DNA of 64,000 nucleotides from Clostridium saccharoperbutylacetonicum N1-4(HMT) (GCF_000340885.1 NC_020291.1:929001-993000); one strand, 5' to 3'; shown: positions 17,280-26,883, counted from the stretch's first letter. Translations and numbers: made by a program. The notes: generated by a model not told the origin, from the sequence alone.

Positions 17280-19865
17280 GTGAGTGCAAAATTTCGGGGG
17301 ATTAGCTTTATATTAATATTTATGTTTATGAGTCAGTGGCTGATATTTGATGAAGTACATGCTACTGTTGGTGATTCGTCATGGGTAACAATTGATGCAA
17401 GTGTTTTGAGCAGTGCATCTAAGGATTTAAATAATTATATTAATTATGAAATAACCAATAATAGTAAAACACAGTTTTATATAAAAAATGGAACATATAA
17501 TTTGAGTGATTCAATAATCATAAATAAGCCAGGAATTAAGATTTATGGTGAATCAAATGCGGGAACAATTTTAAATCAAATTAATGCTGGCGCTAAAACT
17601 ATTGCTATTTCGGAACATGATATTGAAATTTCAAATTTATATATAGATGGAAGCGTTGGAAAAGAAGTAATCCATGCACAAAATGGATTGAGTGTCCACG
17701 ATGTTCTTATAAAAGATTGCAAAATCTATGGTTCTAATACAAATTCAGCTATTGCTTTTTATGGATTGGATGATGGAAATAGAAGCTATGGAAATTCTAT
17801 ACAAAATAATGAAATTCATTCTACGGTAATTAATTCAGCTACAAAACACGAAGCTATTAGTTATTATTTTCAGGAAGGTGGTATTATTACAGGTAATGAT
17901 ATTTATGGATCTGATTTGTATGCATATCATTGCTACAATTTAAATTTAAATAATAATAGTATTCAAAATTCTAATGAAGAACCTGGAATAAAAGTGAATT
18001 TATCTGCAGATAATATTACTATAAATAATAATAATATAAAAAATACAACAGAAGCAGGAATATCAATTGTTGTAGATAGTGGAGTAAATACTACATACAG
18101 TGGAATTAATGTGAAAAATAATACTATAGACACTACTCAATATATTGGTATTGAAATAAATAATGTATCTGGTGGAATTATATCAAATAATAAAGTGAAT
18201 AAATCACATGATGTTGGTATAAATGTATCAAAATCAAATAATATTGTGATTGAGGATAATACGCTCGACAATTCCCAAAAGGGAGGAATTAAGGTTATAT
18301 TATCCGGTAATAATGTTAAAGTAAGAAATAATACTATTTCTAATACACATGATTCTGGAATTGCAGTAGTTGGTGATTCAGCAGATAATAATACTTACAC
18401 AGGTATTGAAGTAATGAATAATAGTGTAGACAATACTAATTATTTTGGGATAGAGATAAATAATTCTGATGGTGGAATAATAACAGGAAATAATATTAGT
18501 AACATTGATTATTATGGAGTATATCTTTTGAAATCAAAGAATTTAATAGTTGAAAACAATAGAATATTAAATTCTTATAAAAATTTATCGCATCCTTGGG
18601 CAGCTGGAACAGAGGCTTCTATTTACTTGGATTCAAAGGTTAGTAATTCAAGTATTGGTAATAACTATTTAAACAATACTAACACTTGTCCTAGTGGTAT
18701 ATTAATATCAAATAGCACTGATAATTCAAATAATATTGTTAATGGAAATCTTGTTCTTGGTAATTTTGTACAAGCTATAAATCCACCAATAAGTGATTCA
18801 AATGGAAATTCAATTGCTTATGTAAAACCTTCAAATCTTAATGCAACAGCCACAGATAATAGCATAAGATTAAGTTGGGATCCAGTTGGAAGTACAACTG
18901 ATACAGCAATAAAATATGAAGTTGAGATTGATGGAAATTCAACGTGGATTAATGTGAATAATGTTACTACTTACTTACATAATGGTTTGAATAGAGGAGA
19001 AACTCATAGTTATAAGGTTAGAGTAAATAATTTTGGAGAATATAGCTATATAAGTCAAAAAACTGATGATTTCCTAGCACCAATTCTTACTGTTGGAGAT
19101 TATACAGAAGATAGTATAGAAATACGATGGAATGCAGAAACTGGTCAAAACTATGAAGTTCAAGTTAATGGAAATACAACAACTACTGTTGTTGGGGCTA
19201 TAAATTTTTATAAGAAACTTGGTTTATCAAGTGATACTACTTATAAATTTAAGGTGAGAATAGTTGGACAAAGCCAATGGAGTAATGAAGTGACTCAGAA
19301 GACTAAGGCACTTATACCAGTAATAGTGGTTCCTCCTACTACACCACCAGCAGTAATCACGACTCCGCCGGCAGTGATTACAACACCGCCAGCAGTTGTT
19401 ACAACTCCATCGTCGGCTACAACAAAACGTAAGAAAAAACATAAGGCTTTTGTTGAAATAACAGTAGATGAGTATAAGAAAATACTTTACAAAGAAAATC
19501 TAATTTATGACTATGAGGAAAAGAAGCTGAAACGTATAATTGAGTACAGTTTCAAATACCAAAGTCATTACTATTTGAAAAAAATAAAAGATGGAAAAGT
19601 TATTGAAGATGAGGAGTTCAAGGTTGATTTAGTACCTGAAGACTTGTTCTCAGAACAGGAAATAAGAAATGCTTTGATAGGCAAAAATGATAACATTGAT
19701 ACCATTATAGTTAGAGATTTTTCTAATCCGCCAAACTCTAATGAAAAAAATGATTTATCACAATATTCTGAGGAGAAAGAATCTATCTTGACAATAAAGA
19801 ATAACAACACAGAAGTTGAAACTATAGAAACCTATAGGAAGGATATCAAGAACTTAGAAAGATAA
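17280..19865 (+). CDS. Secreted right-handed beta-helix protein with FN3 domains and novel C-terminus
   Basis: The 861-residue protein uses a GTG start after a purine-rich GGGGAAGGGAG. It has a signal peptide (hydrophobic core ISFILIFMFMSQWLIF, cleavage near VHA). Residues about 60-510 form a parallel beta-helix of NosD/pectate-lyase type, with many NN.I.NT..GI.V turns and a block repeated almost twice (TYSGINVKNNTIDTT / TYTGIEVMNNSVDNT). Two fibronectin type III domains follow (about 515-690), then a Pro/Thr linker of three TPPAV(I/V)T units. A charged C-terminal region of about 140 residues starts KRKKKHKAFVEITVDEYKKI and is unlike anything I recognise. No LPXTG anchor is present. Beta-helices of this kind often bind or cleave polysaccharide. 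No catalytic residues can be named. Confidence 0.85.
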   Translation: MSAKFRGISFILIFMFMSQWLIFDEVHATVGDSSWVTIDASVLSSASKDLNNYINYEITNNSKTQFYIKNGTYNLSDSIIINKPGIKIYGESNAGTILNQINAGAKTIAISEHDIEISNLYIDGSVGKEVIHAQNGLSVHDVLIKDCKIYGSNTNSAIAFYGLDDGNRSYGNSIQNNEIHSTVINSATKHEAISYYFQEGGIITGNDIYGSDLYAYHCYNLNLNNNSIQNSNEEPGIKVNLSADNITINNNNIKNTTEAGISIVVDSGVNTTYSGINVKNNTIDTTQYIGIEINNVSGGIISNNKVNKSHDVGINVSKSNNIVIEDNTLDNSQKGGIKVILSGNNVKVRNNTISNTHDSGIAVVGDSADNNTYTGIEVMNNSVDNTNYFGIEINNSDGGIITGNNISNIDYYGVYLLKSKNLIVENNRILNSYKNLSHPWAAGTEASIYLDSKVSNSSIGNNYLNNTNTCPSGILISNSTDNSNNIVNGNLVLGNFVQAINPPISDSNGNSIAYVKPSNLNATATDNSIRLSWDPVGSTTDTAIKYEVEIDGNSTWINVNNVTTYLHNGLNRGETHSYKVRVNNFGEYSYISQKTDDFLAPILTVGDYTEDSIEIRWNAETGQNYEVQVNGNTTTTVVGAINFYKKLGLSSDTTYKFKVRIVGQSQWSNEVTQKTKALIPVIVVPPTTPPAVITTPPAVITTPPAVVTTPSSATTKRKKKHKAFVEITVDEYKKILYKENLIYDYEEKKLKRIIEYSFKYQSHYYLKKIKDGKVIEDEEFKVDLVPEDLFSEQEIRNALIGKNDNIDTIIVRDFSNPPNSNEKNDLSQYSEEKESILTIKNNNTEVETIETYRKDIKNLER
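19341..19403 (+). repeat. Three 21-base tandem units coding for TPPAV(I/V)T
   Basis: Units at 19341, 19362 and 19383 encode Pro/Thr linker heptads inside the beta-helix protein. Their CCG-containing codons are locally richer in GC than the neighbours. Such tandem units can change copy number by slippage. Confidence 0.75.
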
Positions 19866-19894
19866 GGCATAAAGGTAAATTAATGTATACAAGG

Positions 19895-19940
19895 TAATAA
19901 TAAAAACTATGGGAATAAAAACTCATAGTTTTTATTATTA
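19895..19940 (+). terminator. Intrinsic terminator of the beta-helix gene
   Basis: A perfect 17-bp stem (TAATAATAAAAACTATG / CATAGTTTTTATTATTA) with a 12-base loop. The A-rich and T-rich flanks would permit termination in both directions. Confidence 0.9.
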
Positions 19941-20033
19941 TATGAGATTGTTTTGAGTGATATAATAATGATATAATAAGAAAAAATTATTAATGAATAA
20001 ATATAGCCAAAATAATTTTGGAGGAAAATACAT

Positions 20034-20714
20034 ATGGATGAGATGCTTAATAAATTAGAAGGAAACGAATTTTTCAAGAATCTTAGTTTTAATGAGATAG
20101 AAAAGCTTATTTCACATATTTCATATTCTTTAAAAAAATATCACAAAGGAGAAGTTATTGCCAATGAGGAAGATGAATGCAGCAGCTTAGGCTTTGTTTT
20201 GGATGGAGTAGTAGAAATTCAAAGAATATATTTGAGTGGAAAACAAATTGTTTTAAAAAGATTATCTAATGGGGATGTTTTTGGGGAAGCCTTAGTCTTT
20301 TCTAATAAGTCTAATTACCCAGCTACTATTATAGCAGTTAATGATTGTAAAATACTTTATATAAGTAAATCAGATATATTAAAATTATGTACTATAGATG
20401 AAAGAGTTTTGGGGAATTTTATGGCTACATTAAGCAATAAGATATTCATGCTAAATTCTAAAATAAAAAGTATTGCATTTAAAAGTATTAAGCATAGGGT
20501 GATTAATTATATTTTAGAACAAGCTACGGTGCAAAAAAGTGAAAGTATTAAATTGAAAGAAAGCAAAGAAGAAATCGCATCAACAATGGGTATCCCGAGA
20601 CCTTCTTTGTCAAGAGAACTGATGAATCTAAGAGATTTAAATTATATTGAGTTTAGTAGAAACACAATTAATATTCTTGATATTGAAGGATTAGAAGCTG
20701 AATTATTTGATTAA
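20034..20714 (+). CDS. Crp/Fnr-family regulator, probable HcpR-type regulator of hcp
   Basis: The 226 residues have the Crp/Fnr layout. A cyclic-nucleotide-binding-like beta-barrel covers about residues 10-130 (GDVFGEALVFSNKSNYPATI, ending in the usual long helix). A C-terminal winged helix carries the recognition helix in STMGIPRPSLSRELMNL. There is no N-terminal Fnr-type cysteine cluster. The gene sits directly ahead of the hydroxylamine reductase gene on the same strand, the arrangement known for HcpR proteins, which respond to nitric oxide or nitrite stress. GGAGG precedes the ATG. The HcpR assignment is by neighbourhood and family, not by direct motif. Confidence 0.85.
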   Translation: MDEMLNKLEGNEFFKNLSFNEIEKLISHISYSLKKYHKGEVIANEEDECSSLGFVLDGVVEIQRIYLSGKQIVLKRLSNGDVFGEALVFSNKSNYPATIIAVNDCKILYISKSDILKLCTIDERVLGNFMATLSNKIFMLNSKIKSIAFKSIKHRVINYILEQATVQKSESIKLKESKEEIASTMGIPRPSLSRELMNLRDLNYIEFSRNTINILDIEGLEAELFD

Positions 20715-20835
20715 ATAGATATTTGAAAATTAACATATATATGTTGTAAAAAGAATTATTCAAAACTTAAAGATTTCCAAATTGATAATTGATAATTGAG
20801 TATTGAAAATTGATAATTGAAATATAGAAATAAAA

Positions 20836-20863
20836 ATAGTGTGTAACAAATGGTACATACTAT
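20836..20863. promoter_or_regulatory. 12-bp-arm inverted repeat between the Crp/Fnr gene and hcp
   Basis: ATAGTGTGTAAC, AAAT, GGTACATACTAT: the arms match at 10 of 12 positions around a 4-base centre. The inner TGTAaC-4-GgTACA core has the geometry of Crp/Fnr operators and lies 105 bases before the hcp start. The same sequence could also act as a weak terminator of the regulator gene, since it is followed by TTTTTTTA and one of the two mismatches is a G-U pair in RNA. I cannot decide between these two roles. Degenerate copies of ATTGATAATTGA at about 20780-20820 fill the remaining gap. Confidence 0.5.
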
Positions 20864-20967
20864 TTTTTTATGCAAATATAAAATAGAATTACAGGAAATG
20901 CTTAATAAGCCTTAATGAGTGCAAAATTTAAGCATATGATTAATTTATTTGTAAAGGAGAAATTAAG

Positions 20968-22605
20968 ATGGATAATAAAATGTTTTGTTTTCAATGTCAA
21001 GAAGCAGCAGGATGTACAGGCTGTACTGTAAGAGGAGTATGTGGTAAGACTCCAGATTTAGCAAAAATGCAAGATTTATTAATATATACAACTAGAGGCT
21101 TATCAGAAGTTGCAACTAGAGCTAGAGAACAAGGAGTTACTGTATCTGGAGAAATTAATACTACAGTTACAATGAATCTTTTCACAACTATAACTAATGC
21201 TAACTTTGATAAAGAAGTATTTTATGGAAGAGTAAAAGAAACTTTAAGATTAAAAGAAGAATTATTAGCAAAATTAAATAATAAAGAAAACTTAAGTGGA
21301 GCTGCTTTATATACTGCTGAAACTAGAGAGGATATGGAAGTTAAAGCAGAAACAGTGGGAGTACTTGCTACTGAAAATGAAGATATTAGAAGTTTAAGAG
21401 AACTTATTACATATGGATTAAAAGGATTATCTGCATACATGAAACATGCTAATGCATTAGGATATGAAGATGAAAATATATGCGCATTTATGCAAAAAGC
21501 ATTATCATTAACTGCTGATAACAATGTAACTATAGATGAATACATTGCATTAACTTTAGAAACAGGAAAAGTTGGTGTTGATGGAATGGCTTTACTAGAT
21601 AAAGCTAATACAGAAAGTTATGGTAACCCAGAAGTAACAAAAGTTAATATTGGTGTTGGTACAAACCCAGGAATATTAATTTCAGGACATGACTTAAAAG
21701 ATTTAGAACAATTATTAGTTCAAACAGAAGGAACAGGAGTAGATATTTATACTCACTCTGAAATGTTACCAGCTCACTATTATCCACAATTAAAGAAATA
21801 TTCACATTTAGTAGGTAACTACGGAAATGCTTGGTGGAAACAACCAGAAGAATTTGAAAGCTTCAATGGACCAATACTTATGACAACAAACTGTATAGTT
21901 CCTCCAAAGGATAGCTATAAAGGAAGATTATACACTACTGGTGCATCAGGCTATGAAGGATGTACTCATATTTCAGCAGATGAAAATGGAAAGAAAGATT
22001 TCTCTGCAATTATAGAACAAGCTAAGAAATGTGCTGCTCCAACTCAAATTGAAGAAGGAGAAATCGTTGGTGGATTTGCTCATAATCAAGTATTAGCATT
22101 AGCTGATAAGGTAGTTGATGCTGTTAAAACAGGAGCAATAAAGAAATTCTTTGTAATGGCAGGTTGTGATGGTAGACAAAAGTCAAGATCATACTACACA
22201 GATTTTGCTGCAGCACTTCCAAAAGATACAGTTATATTAACTGCAGGTTGTGCAAAATATAAATATAACAAATTAGATTTAGGAGATATCGGTGGAATTC
22301 CTAGAGTTTTAGATGCAGGACAATGTAATGATTCTTATTCATTAGCAGTAATTGCATTAAAACTAAAAGAAGTATTTGAACTTGAAGATATAAACGAATT
22401 ACCAATAGCATTTAATATTGCATGGTATGAACAAAAAGCAGTAATAGTTTTATTATCACTATTACACTTAGGAGTAAAGAATATTCACTTAGGACCAACA
22501 CTTCCAGCATTCCTTTCACCAAATGTTGCTAATGTTTTAGTTGAAAACTTTGGAATTGGTGGAATTACAACTGTAGAAGACGATATTGAAATGTTTTTAA
22601 AATAA
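20968..22605 (+). CDS. hcp: Hydroxylamine reductase (hybrid cluster protein)
   Basis: The 545-residue protein carries the N-terminal cluster motif C7-X2-C10-X8-C19-X5-C25 ([14 protein letters not shown]), the class I hybrid cluster protein pattern. Downstream are regions that bind the hybrid Fe-S-O cluster ([44 protein letters not shown]). It reduces hydroxylamine to ammonia in vitro and is now regarded mainly as a nitric oxide reductase and S-nitrosylation-linked enzyme in anaerobes. GGAG precedes the ATG. A Crp/Fnr regulator lies directly upstream, and no dedicated Hcr reductase is present here. Confidence 0.96.
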   Translation: MDNKMFCFQCQEAAGCTGCTVRGVCGKTPDLAKMQDLLIYTTRGLSEVATRAREQGVTVSGEINTTVTMNLFTTITNANFDKEVFYGRVKETLRLKEELLAKLNNKENLSGAALYTAETREDMEVKAETVGVLATENEDIRSLRELITYGLKGLSAYMKHANALGYEDENICAFMQKALSLTADNNVTIDEYIALTLETGKVGVDGMALLDKANTESYGNPEVTKVNIGVGTNPGILISGHDLKDLEQLLVQTEGTGVDIYTHSEMLPAHYYPQLKKYSHLVGNYGNAWWKQPEEFESFNGPILMTTNCIVPPKDSYKGRLYTTGASGYEGCTHISADENGKKDFSAIIEQAKKCAAPTQIEEGEIVGGFAHNQVLALADKVVDAVKTGAIKKFFVMAGCDGRQKSRSYYTDFAAALPKDTVILTAGCAKYKYNKLDLGDIGGIPRVLDAGQCNDSYSLAVIALKLKEVFELEDINELPIAFNIAWYEQKAVIVLLSLLHLGVKNIHLGPTLPAFLSPNVANVLVENFGIGGITTVEDDIEMFLK

Positions 22606-22625
22606 AAATTTAAATTAAATATACT

Positions 22626-22672
22626 GAACCTTTAACATATATTTTGATATAGTTAAAGGTTCGTGTTATATT
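22626..22672 (+). terminator. Hairpin after hcp
   Basis: GAACCTTTAAC and GTTAAAGGTTC form an 11-bp stem 20 bases after the hcp stop. The downstream T content is modest. Confidence 0.65.
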
Positions 22673-22808
22673 GTTGGAGAAATATGGAAAAATAATTAAG
22701 TTAAACCGTGTCGAAAAAAATATAATGAAAAAGATGTCGTGAAAACGTATTGATAAAAAATAAATATATTTACATTATTAAAATATGGAGATATAATCAG
22801 TTGTATTG

Positions 22809-22865
22809 CAACATTATATAATAAAAGATTAAAGTCTTTTATTATATAATGTTGTATAATTTTTT
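22809..22865 (+). terminator. Perfect 20-bp hairpin plus T tract ahead of the KimA-type gene
   Basis: CAACATTATATAATAAAAGA and its exact complement enclose TTAAAG and are followed by TATAATTTTTT. It lies 72 bases before the permease start and about 150 bases beyond the hcp hairpin. It therefore either ends a short transcript from the 22673-22808 region or attenuates the permease mRNA. No gene or known riboswitch is visible in 22673-22808. A TGTCGAA Spo0A-like 7-mer is at 22709. Confidence 0.75.
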
Positions 22866-22881
22866 AAAAAAATATATATTT

Positions 22882-22920
22882 TAGAAAATAAAAATTATTT
22901 CTGTAATATATTATTTTCTA
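22882..22920 (+). promoter_or_regulatory. 10-bp inverted repeat adjoining the ribosome site of the KimA-type gene
   Basis: TAGAAAATAA and TTATTTTCTA are exact complements. The right arm ends three bases before GTGGAGGA. The stem is all AT except one pair, so its effect on translation is uncertain. Confidence 0.3.
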
Positions 22921-22936
22921 TAGTGGAGGAATAATT

Positions 22937-24775
22937 ATGTTCAAAAAAATTCAATCATTCTTGATTGGAAGAGCTCTTAAGACGACTGAACTAGCAGAAG
23001 AGAAGTTCAATGTTCTTTGGGGATTACCAATATTGTCAAGTGATGCTATTTCATCAGTAGCTTATGCTAGTGAAGAAATATTATTGGTACTCATACCAGT
23101 GCTAGGAGCGCGTGCATACGGGTCAATGATAGAAATTGCAATTGCTATCACAGTTTTATTAGCTATAATTGTATTTTCTTATAGACAAATAATTGATAAC
23201 TTTCCTCATGGGGGAGGGTCGTATATTGTTGCAAGTCAAAATATTGGAAAGATTCCAGGATTAGTGGCAGCATCATCACTGATAATAGATTATTTGCTAA
23301 CAGTTGCAGTTAGTACTTGTGCAGGTGCAGCAGCAATAACATCTGCGATACCACAATTATTACCATATCAAGCAATAATAGCAGTTATTGTAATAGGTTT
23401 AATAACACTTGGCAATTTAAGAGGAATAAGAGATTCTTCTAAATTATTTGGTATACCAACATATTTATTTATTTTTTCGATTATAGTAATGATAATAACA
23501 GGAATATTTAAGGTTTTAGTATTAAAAGAAAATCCAATGCCAGTATATCCAATTAAGCAAGCTACTGGAGATTTAACAATATTACTATTTTTAAAAGCAT
23601 TTTCTTCTGGATGTACAGCTCTAACTGGTATTGAAGCTGTAAGTGATGGAATACCAAATTTCAAAAATCCAGCTCAAAAAAATGCAAAAATAGTATTAGG
23701 TACATTGGCATGTATTGTTTTTGGAATATTTGGTGGAATATCATATCTTTCTACAATGTATAAAGCAGTGCCAGGGGAAGATATAACAGTAATAGCACAA
23801 ATTGCTATGCAGGTTTTTGGACCAGGTAATATAATGTTCTTTGTTGTACAAGCTACTACTGCCGTTATTCTTACTCTTGCAGCTAATACTGCATTTTCAG
23901 ATTTGCCTTTATTATTATCAATTTTGGCCAAAGACGGATATGTTCCAAGACAGCTTGGAAAAAGGGGAACGAGATTAAGCTTTTCAAATGGGATTGTATT
24001 ATTATTTTTGCTTGCTTCATTGTTAGTTTATATTGCTAATGGTAGTACACATATATTACTATCATTATATGCAGTAGGTGTATTTATATCATTTACATTA
24101 TCTCAATTTGGAATGCTTAAGAAATGGACTAAAAGTAAAGAAAAGGGCTGGAGACATAAAGCATTTATTAATGGATTAGGAGCAGCTGTTACAGCAGCAA
24201 CTTGTATAATTATAGGTGTTGAAAAATTCACTCATGGTGCATGGATTGTACTGGTTTGTATACCAATACTTGTTACAGGAATGTTGAGAGTTAGAAGGCA
24301 TTATACAAAAGTAAGAGAGAATTTAAAAATTGAAACAGGATTAGAAAGTTTAATTGTAAGGGAAGCAGTAACTAAGCATGTTATTGTGCCAGTTCAGACT
24401 ATAAATAAATCATTTATTAAAAGTTTGAATTTTGCTTTAACCTTTGGAGATAACATAGAAGTTTATCATGTTAGTACAGATGAAGAAGCAACAAAAAAAT
24501 TAATAGAAAAATACTCTAAATTAGGAATAGCAGCACAACTTGTAATAGAAAATGCGCCATATAGAAATGTTAATGAAAAATTACTTGCCTATGTAGAAGA
24601 AAAACATAGACAATTGAAAAAACATGAAGTAATCACAATAGTAATGCCTCAATTTATTATACATAAGTGGTGGCACCAAGCACTACATAATCAAACATCA
24701 ATTTTGTTAAGAAGATCTATATTAAAGATGAGAAATGTAACAATAGTTACTGTACCATATATAATTAATGAATAG
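22937..24775 (+). CDS. kimA: KimA-type potassium importer (APC-family permease)
   Basis: The 612-residue protein has about twelve membrane helices followed by a cytoplasmic tail of about 150 residues. The start FKKIQSFLIGRALKTTELA and the helix 1 segment LPILSSDAISSVAYASEEIL match the KimA/YdaO family, high-affinity K+/H+ symporters of Firmicutes inhibited by cyclic di-AMP. Unlike B. subtilis kimA, the leader does not look like a cyclic di-AMP riboswitch; a long hairpin is there instead. GTGGAGGA precedes the ATG. Older annotations call this family amino acid permease, which is the main alternative. Confidence 0.82.
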   Translation: MFKKIQSFLIGRALKTTELAEEKFNVLWGLPILSSDAISSVAYASEEILLVLIPVLGARAYGSMIEIAIAITVLLAIIVFSYRQIIDNFPHGGGSYIVASQNIGKIPGLVAASSLIIDYLLTVAVSTCAGAAAITSAIPQLLPYQAIIAVIVIGLITLGNLRGIRDSSKLFGIPTYLFIFSIIVMIITGIFKVLVLKENPMPVYPIKQATGDLTILLFLKAFSSGCTALTGIEAVSDGIPNFKNPAQKNAKIVLGTLACIVFGIFGGISYLSTMYKAVPGEDITVIAQIAMQVFGPGNIMFFVVQATTAVILTLAANTAFSDLPLLLSILAKDGYVPRQLGKRGTRLSFSNGIVLLFLLASLLVYIANGSTHILLSLYAVGVFISFTLSQFGMLKKWTKSKEKGWRHKAFINGLGAAVTAATCIIIGVEKFTHGAWIVLVCIPILVTGMLRVRRHYTKVRENLKIETGLESLIVREAVTKHVIVPVQTINKSFIKSLNFALTFGDNIEVYHVSTDEEATKKLIEKYSKLGIAAQLVIENAPYRNVNEKLLAYVEEKHRQLKKHEVITIVMPQFIIHKWWHQALHNQTSILLRRSILKMRNVTIVTVPYIINE

Positions 24776-24811
24776 ATTAATAAAATTGACAATTGTCAAT
24801 TTGGAAAGAAA

Positions 24812-25228
24812 TATAGATATCAAACGCAAGAATTAGACTTATGTGGTAACTTACCGAAATCCAATACATTTGTCTTCTGCAGGACTAGTGAAATTTTCAC
24901 TGGAAGGTTCTAAACTGGAGCTTATCACCATTTTAGCGTGTTCCAGATGTAAAATCCCCAAGGAGAAAGTTCATGTTTCCAAATATAAAAGCTCCAGTGA
25001 GAAAGTTCGTGTTTCCAAATATAAAATTTGGACACTTACTTTTTGGACATTCACTTTTGGACATGCTAAAATGGAACAAGCTCCCATTAAGAACCTTCAT
25101 CAGCTCAATTTCACATGCCTGCTCCAGAAAAAATGTATCGGATTTCTAGTGTAGTGTTACGATTATAATTTCTCGATAATGCATGCATATTCCATTTATA
25201 AGTTTGATTATTAAATTGGATATCTATA
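24812..25228. repeat. Dispersed repeat family B, copy 2 with internal insertion
   Basis: The element runs from TATAGATATC to GATATCTATA, a perfect 10-bp terminal inverted repeat. It matches copies 1 and 3 in the same orientation. Relative to copy 1 it carries about 110 extra bases near 24957-25070, made of two tandem GAGAAAGTTC(A/G)TGTTTCC units (24963 and 24999) and two TTGGACA units. A fragment of the first unit recurs at 31384-31400. The plus-strand frame at 24843-25154 comes from the element. It fills the 24776-25256 gap. Confidence 0.85.
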
Positions 25229-25256
25229 CTCTTAGAACTTGATAATTGTTATATAA

Positions 25257-25302
25257 AGAAAAAGCGTAAGGTAACTTTACTAGAGTACCTTACGCTTTTT
25301 TA
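25257..25302 (-). terminator. Intrinsic terminator of the lysine permease gene
   Basis: AAAAAGCGTAAGGTA and TACCTTACGCTTTTT form a perfect 15-bp stem just beyond the stop of the minus-strand gene. The flanks are T-rich on both strands. Confidence 0.9.
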
Positions 25303-25311
25303 ATTAATAAG

Positions 25312-26811
25312 TTAGTTTAGATCAAATGATGTGTTAGATAAAAGAGTTTCATCATTTACTTCCTTGCTAGAGTTATCAGAAGCAGAAGTATTATCATTAT
25401 AAGATAAATCAACTTCGTCTAAAGGAATAACTTTAGTTTTATACTTAATTTTATACCATGCATATAAACCAACAAATAGAGGGATTCCTATATAAGAAGC
25501 AATTAACCCTTGCCAATCTACTCCGTCAGGTTTTATACATGAATAACCTTGTCCAACGATTATAATTATACACATTAATAATGCTAATATAGGACCAAAA
25601 GGATACCACATAGCTTTATATTTCAATGTACCTAAATCTTTACCTTGATGAATAAATGCTTTTCTAAATCTATAGTGACAAACAGCAATACCAACCCAAG
25701 CTATGAAGCCAGCAAGTCCAGATGCTGCAACAATCCATACATAAACTGTACTTTCAGCAAAAATTCCAGTTAAGAAACAAGCAGAAGCAACTATAGTTGT
25801 TAATATTAATGCATTTATTGGAACACCACGCTTATTAGTCTTAGCAAAAAGCTTTGGAGCCATACCTTCTTTAGCCATTGAAAAAAGCATTCTAGTTGAA
25901 GCATACATACCTGAATTACCAGCAGATAATACAGAAGTTAATATAATAGCATTCATTAAAGATGCAGCACCAGCTACACCAGCTCTCTCAAATACCATTG
26001 TGAATGGGCTTGTATCAACGCTTGCTTCAGTAAATGGTATTATTGCGCCTAAGATTATAATTGTTCCTAAATAAAATATTAATATTCTCCAAAATATAGA
26101 TTTAATTGCCTTAGGAATTGTTTTTTCAGGATTTTCACTTTCACCTGCAGCAACACCTATAAGTTCAGTTCCTTGAAATGAAAAACCAGCAATTAAAAAT
26201 ATAGCAAAAATTGATTTTATACCGCCGTGGAAAGGACCATCTTCAACAACATAGTTATGAAATCCAATTTCACTTCCACCCATTATACCAACTATCATTA
26301 AAATACCGATAATTAAAAATACAATAACTGTAACAACTTTAATTCCTGCAAACCAGTATTCTGATTCACCATATGCTTTTGATGATAGAATATTTAAACC
26401 AACTATTATAATTAGAAACATTATACTCCAAACAAATCCACTAACATTTGGAAACCAGTATTTCATAATTAATGATCCAGCAACCATTTCTGCTGCAACT
26501 GTTATAGCCCAGTTATACCAGTAGTTCCAACCAAGTGCAAAGCCAAGAGCTGGATCTATAAATTTGGTAGCATAAGTACTGAAGGAACCAGAGATTGGCA
26601 TATGTGTTGCCATTTCACCTAAACTAGTTATTAAAAAATATACCATAATTCCGATTAGACCATATGCGAGTAGTGCACCACCAGGTCCTGCTTGATTTAA
26701 AGTGTCTCCCATTGCAACGAAAATTCCTGTACCAATGGAACCGCCTAGAGCAATCATGTTTAAATGTCTTGCTTTTAGACCTCTTTTTAACTCGTTATTC
26801 TTTTCATCCAT
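25312..26811 (-). CDS. lysP: Lysine-specific permease LysP
   Basis: The 499-residue APC-family permease has about twelve helices. It begins ELKRGLKARHLNMIALGGSI, followed by GTGIFVAMGDTLNQAGPGG, which is the amino-acid-transporter signature. LysP of E. coli and lactococci are the closest family I recognise. The start is set at 26811 because AAGGAGAG lies 11 bases upstream; the frame can extend to 26856 but that would begin beyond the ribosome site. A lysine riboswitch and its terminator lie in the leader, which makes lysine uptake the near-certain role. The C-terminal 45 residues are hydrophilic. Expression should fall when intracellular lysine is high. Confidence 0.93.
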   Translation of the reverse strand: MDEKNNELKRGLKARHLNMIALGGSIGTGIFVAMGDTLNQAGPGGALLAYGLIGIMVYFLITSLGEMATHMPISGSFSTYATKFIDPALGFALGWNYWYNWAITVAAEMVAGSLIMKYWFPNVSGFVWSIMFLIIIVGLNILSSKAYGESEYWFAGIKVVTVIVFLIIGILMIVGIMGGSEIGFHNYVVEDGPFHGGIKSIFAIFLIAGFSFQGTELIGVAAGESENPEKTIPKAIKSIFWRILIFYLGTIIILGAIIPFTEASVDTSPFTMVFERAGVAGAASLMNAIILTSVLSAGNSGMYASTRMLFSMAKEGMAPKLFAKTNKRGVPINALILTTIVASACFLTGIFAESTVYVWIVAASGLAGFIAWVGIAVCHYRFRKAFIHQGKDLGTLKYKAMWYPFGPILALLMCIIIIVGQGYSCIKPDGVDWQGLIASYIGIPLFVGLYAWYKIKYKTKVIPLDEVDLSYNDNTSASDNSSKEVNDETLLSNTSFDLN

Positions 26812-26883
26812 TATTCTATTTACTCTCCTTATAATAAAAATTTTATAAGTAAGCAACTAAGATAATACAAAGATTTAAACAAT

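Noticed and set aside
20780..20820. Short ATTGATAATTGA repeats as a possible CRISPR-like or iteron array
   Set aside because: Degenerate AT-rich direct repeats with no spacers, no constant unit length and no cas or rep gene; a common clostridial intergenic feature.
22673..22808. Cyclic di-AMP riboswitch ahead of the KimA-type gene
   Set aside because: The conserved aptamer blocks are not seen; only AT-rich sequence and a hairpin.
24843..25154. Open frame of 103 codons on the plus strand
   Set aside because: It lies wholly in repeat family B copy 2, is absent as a frame in the other copies, and contains the tandem units; no ribosome site.
26812..26856. Fifteen-residue N-terminal extension of LysP
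   Set aside because: The ribosome site AAGGAGAG lies inside it, directly in front of the ATG at 26811.
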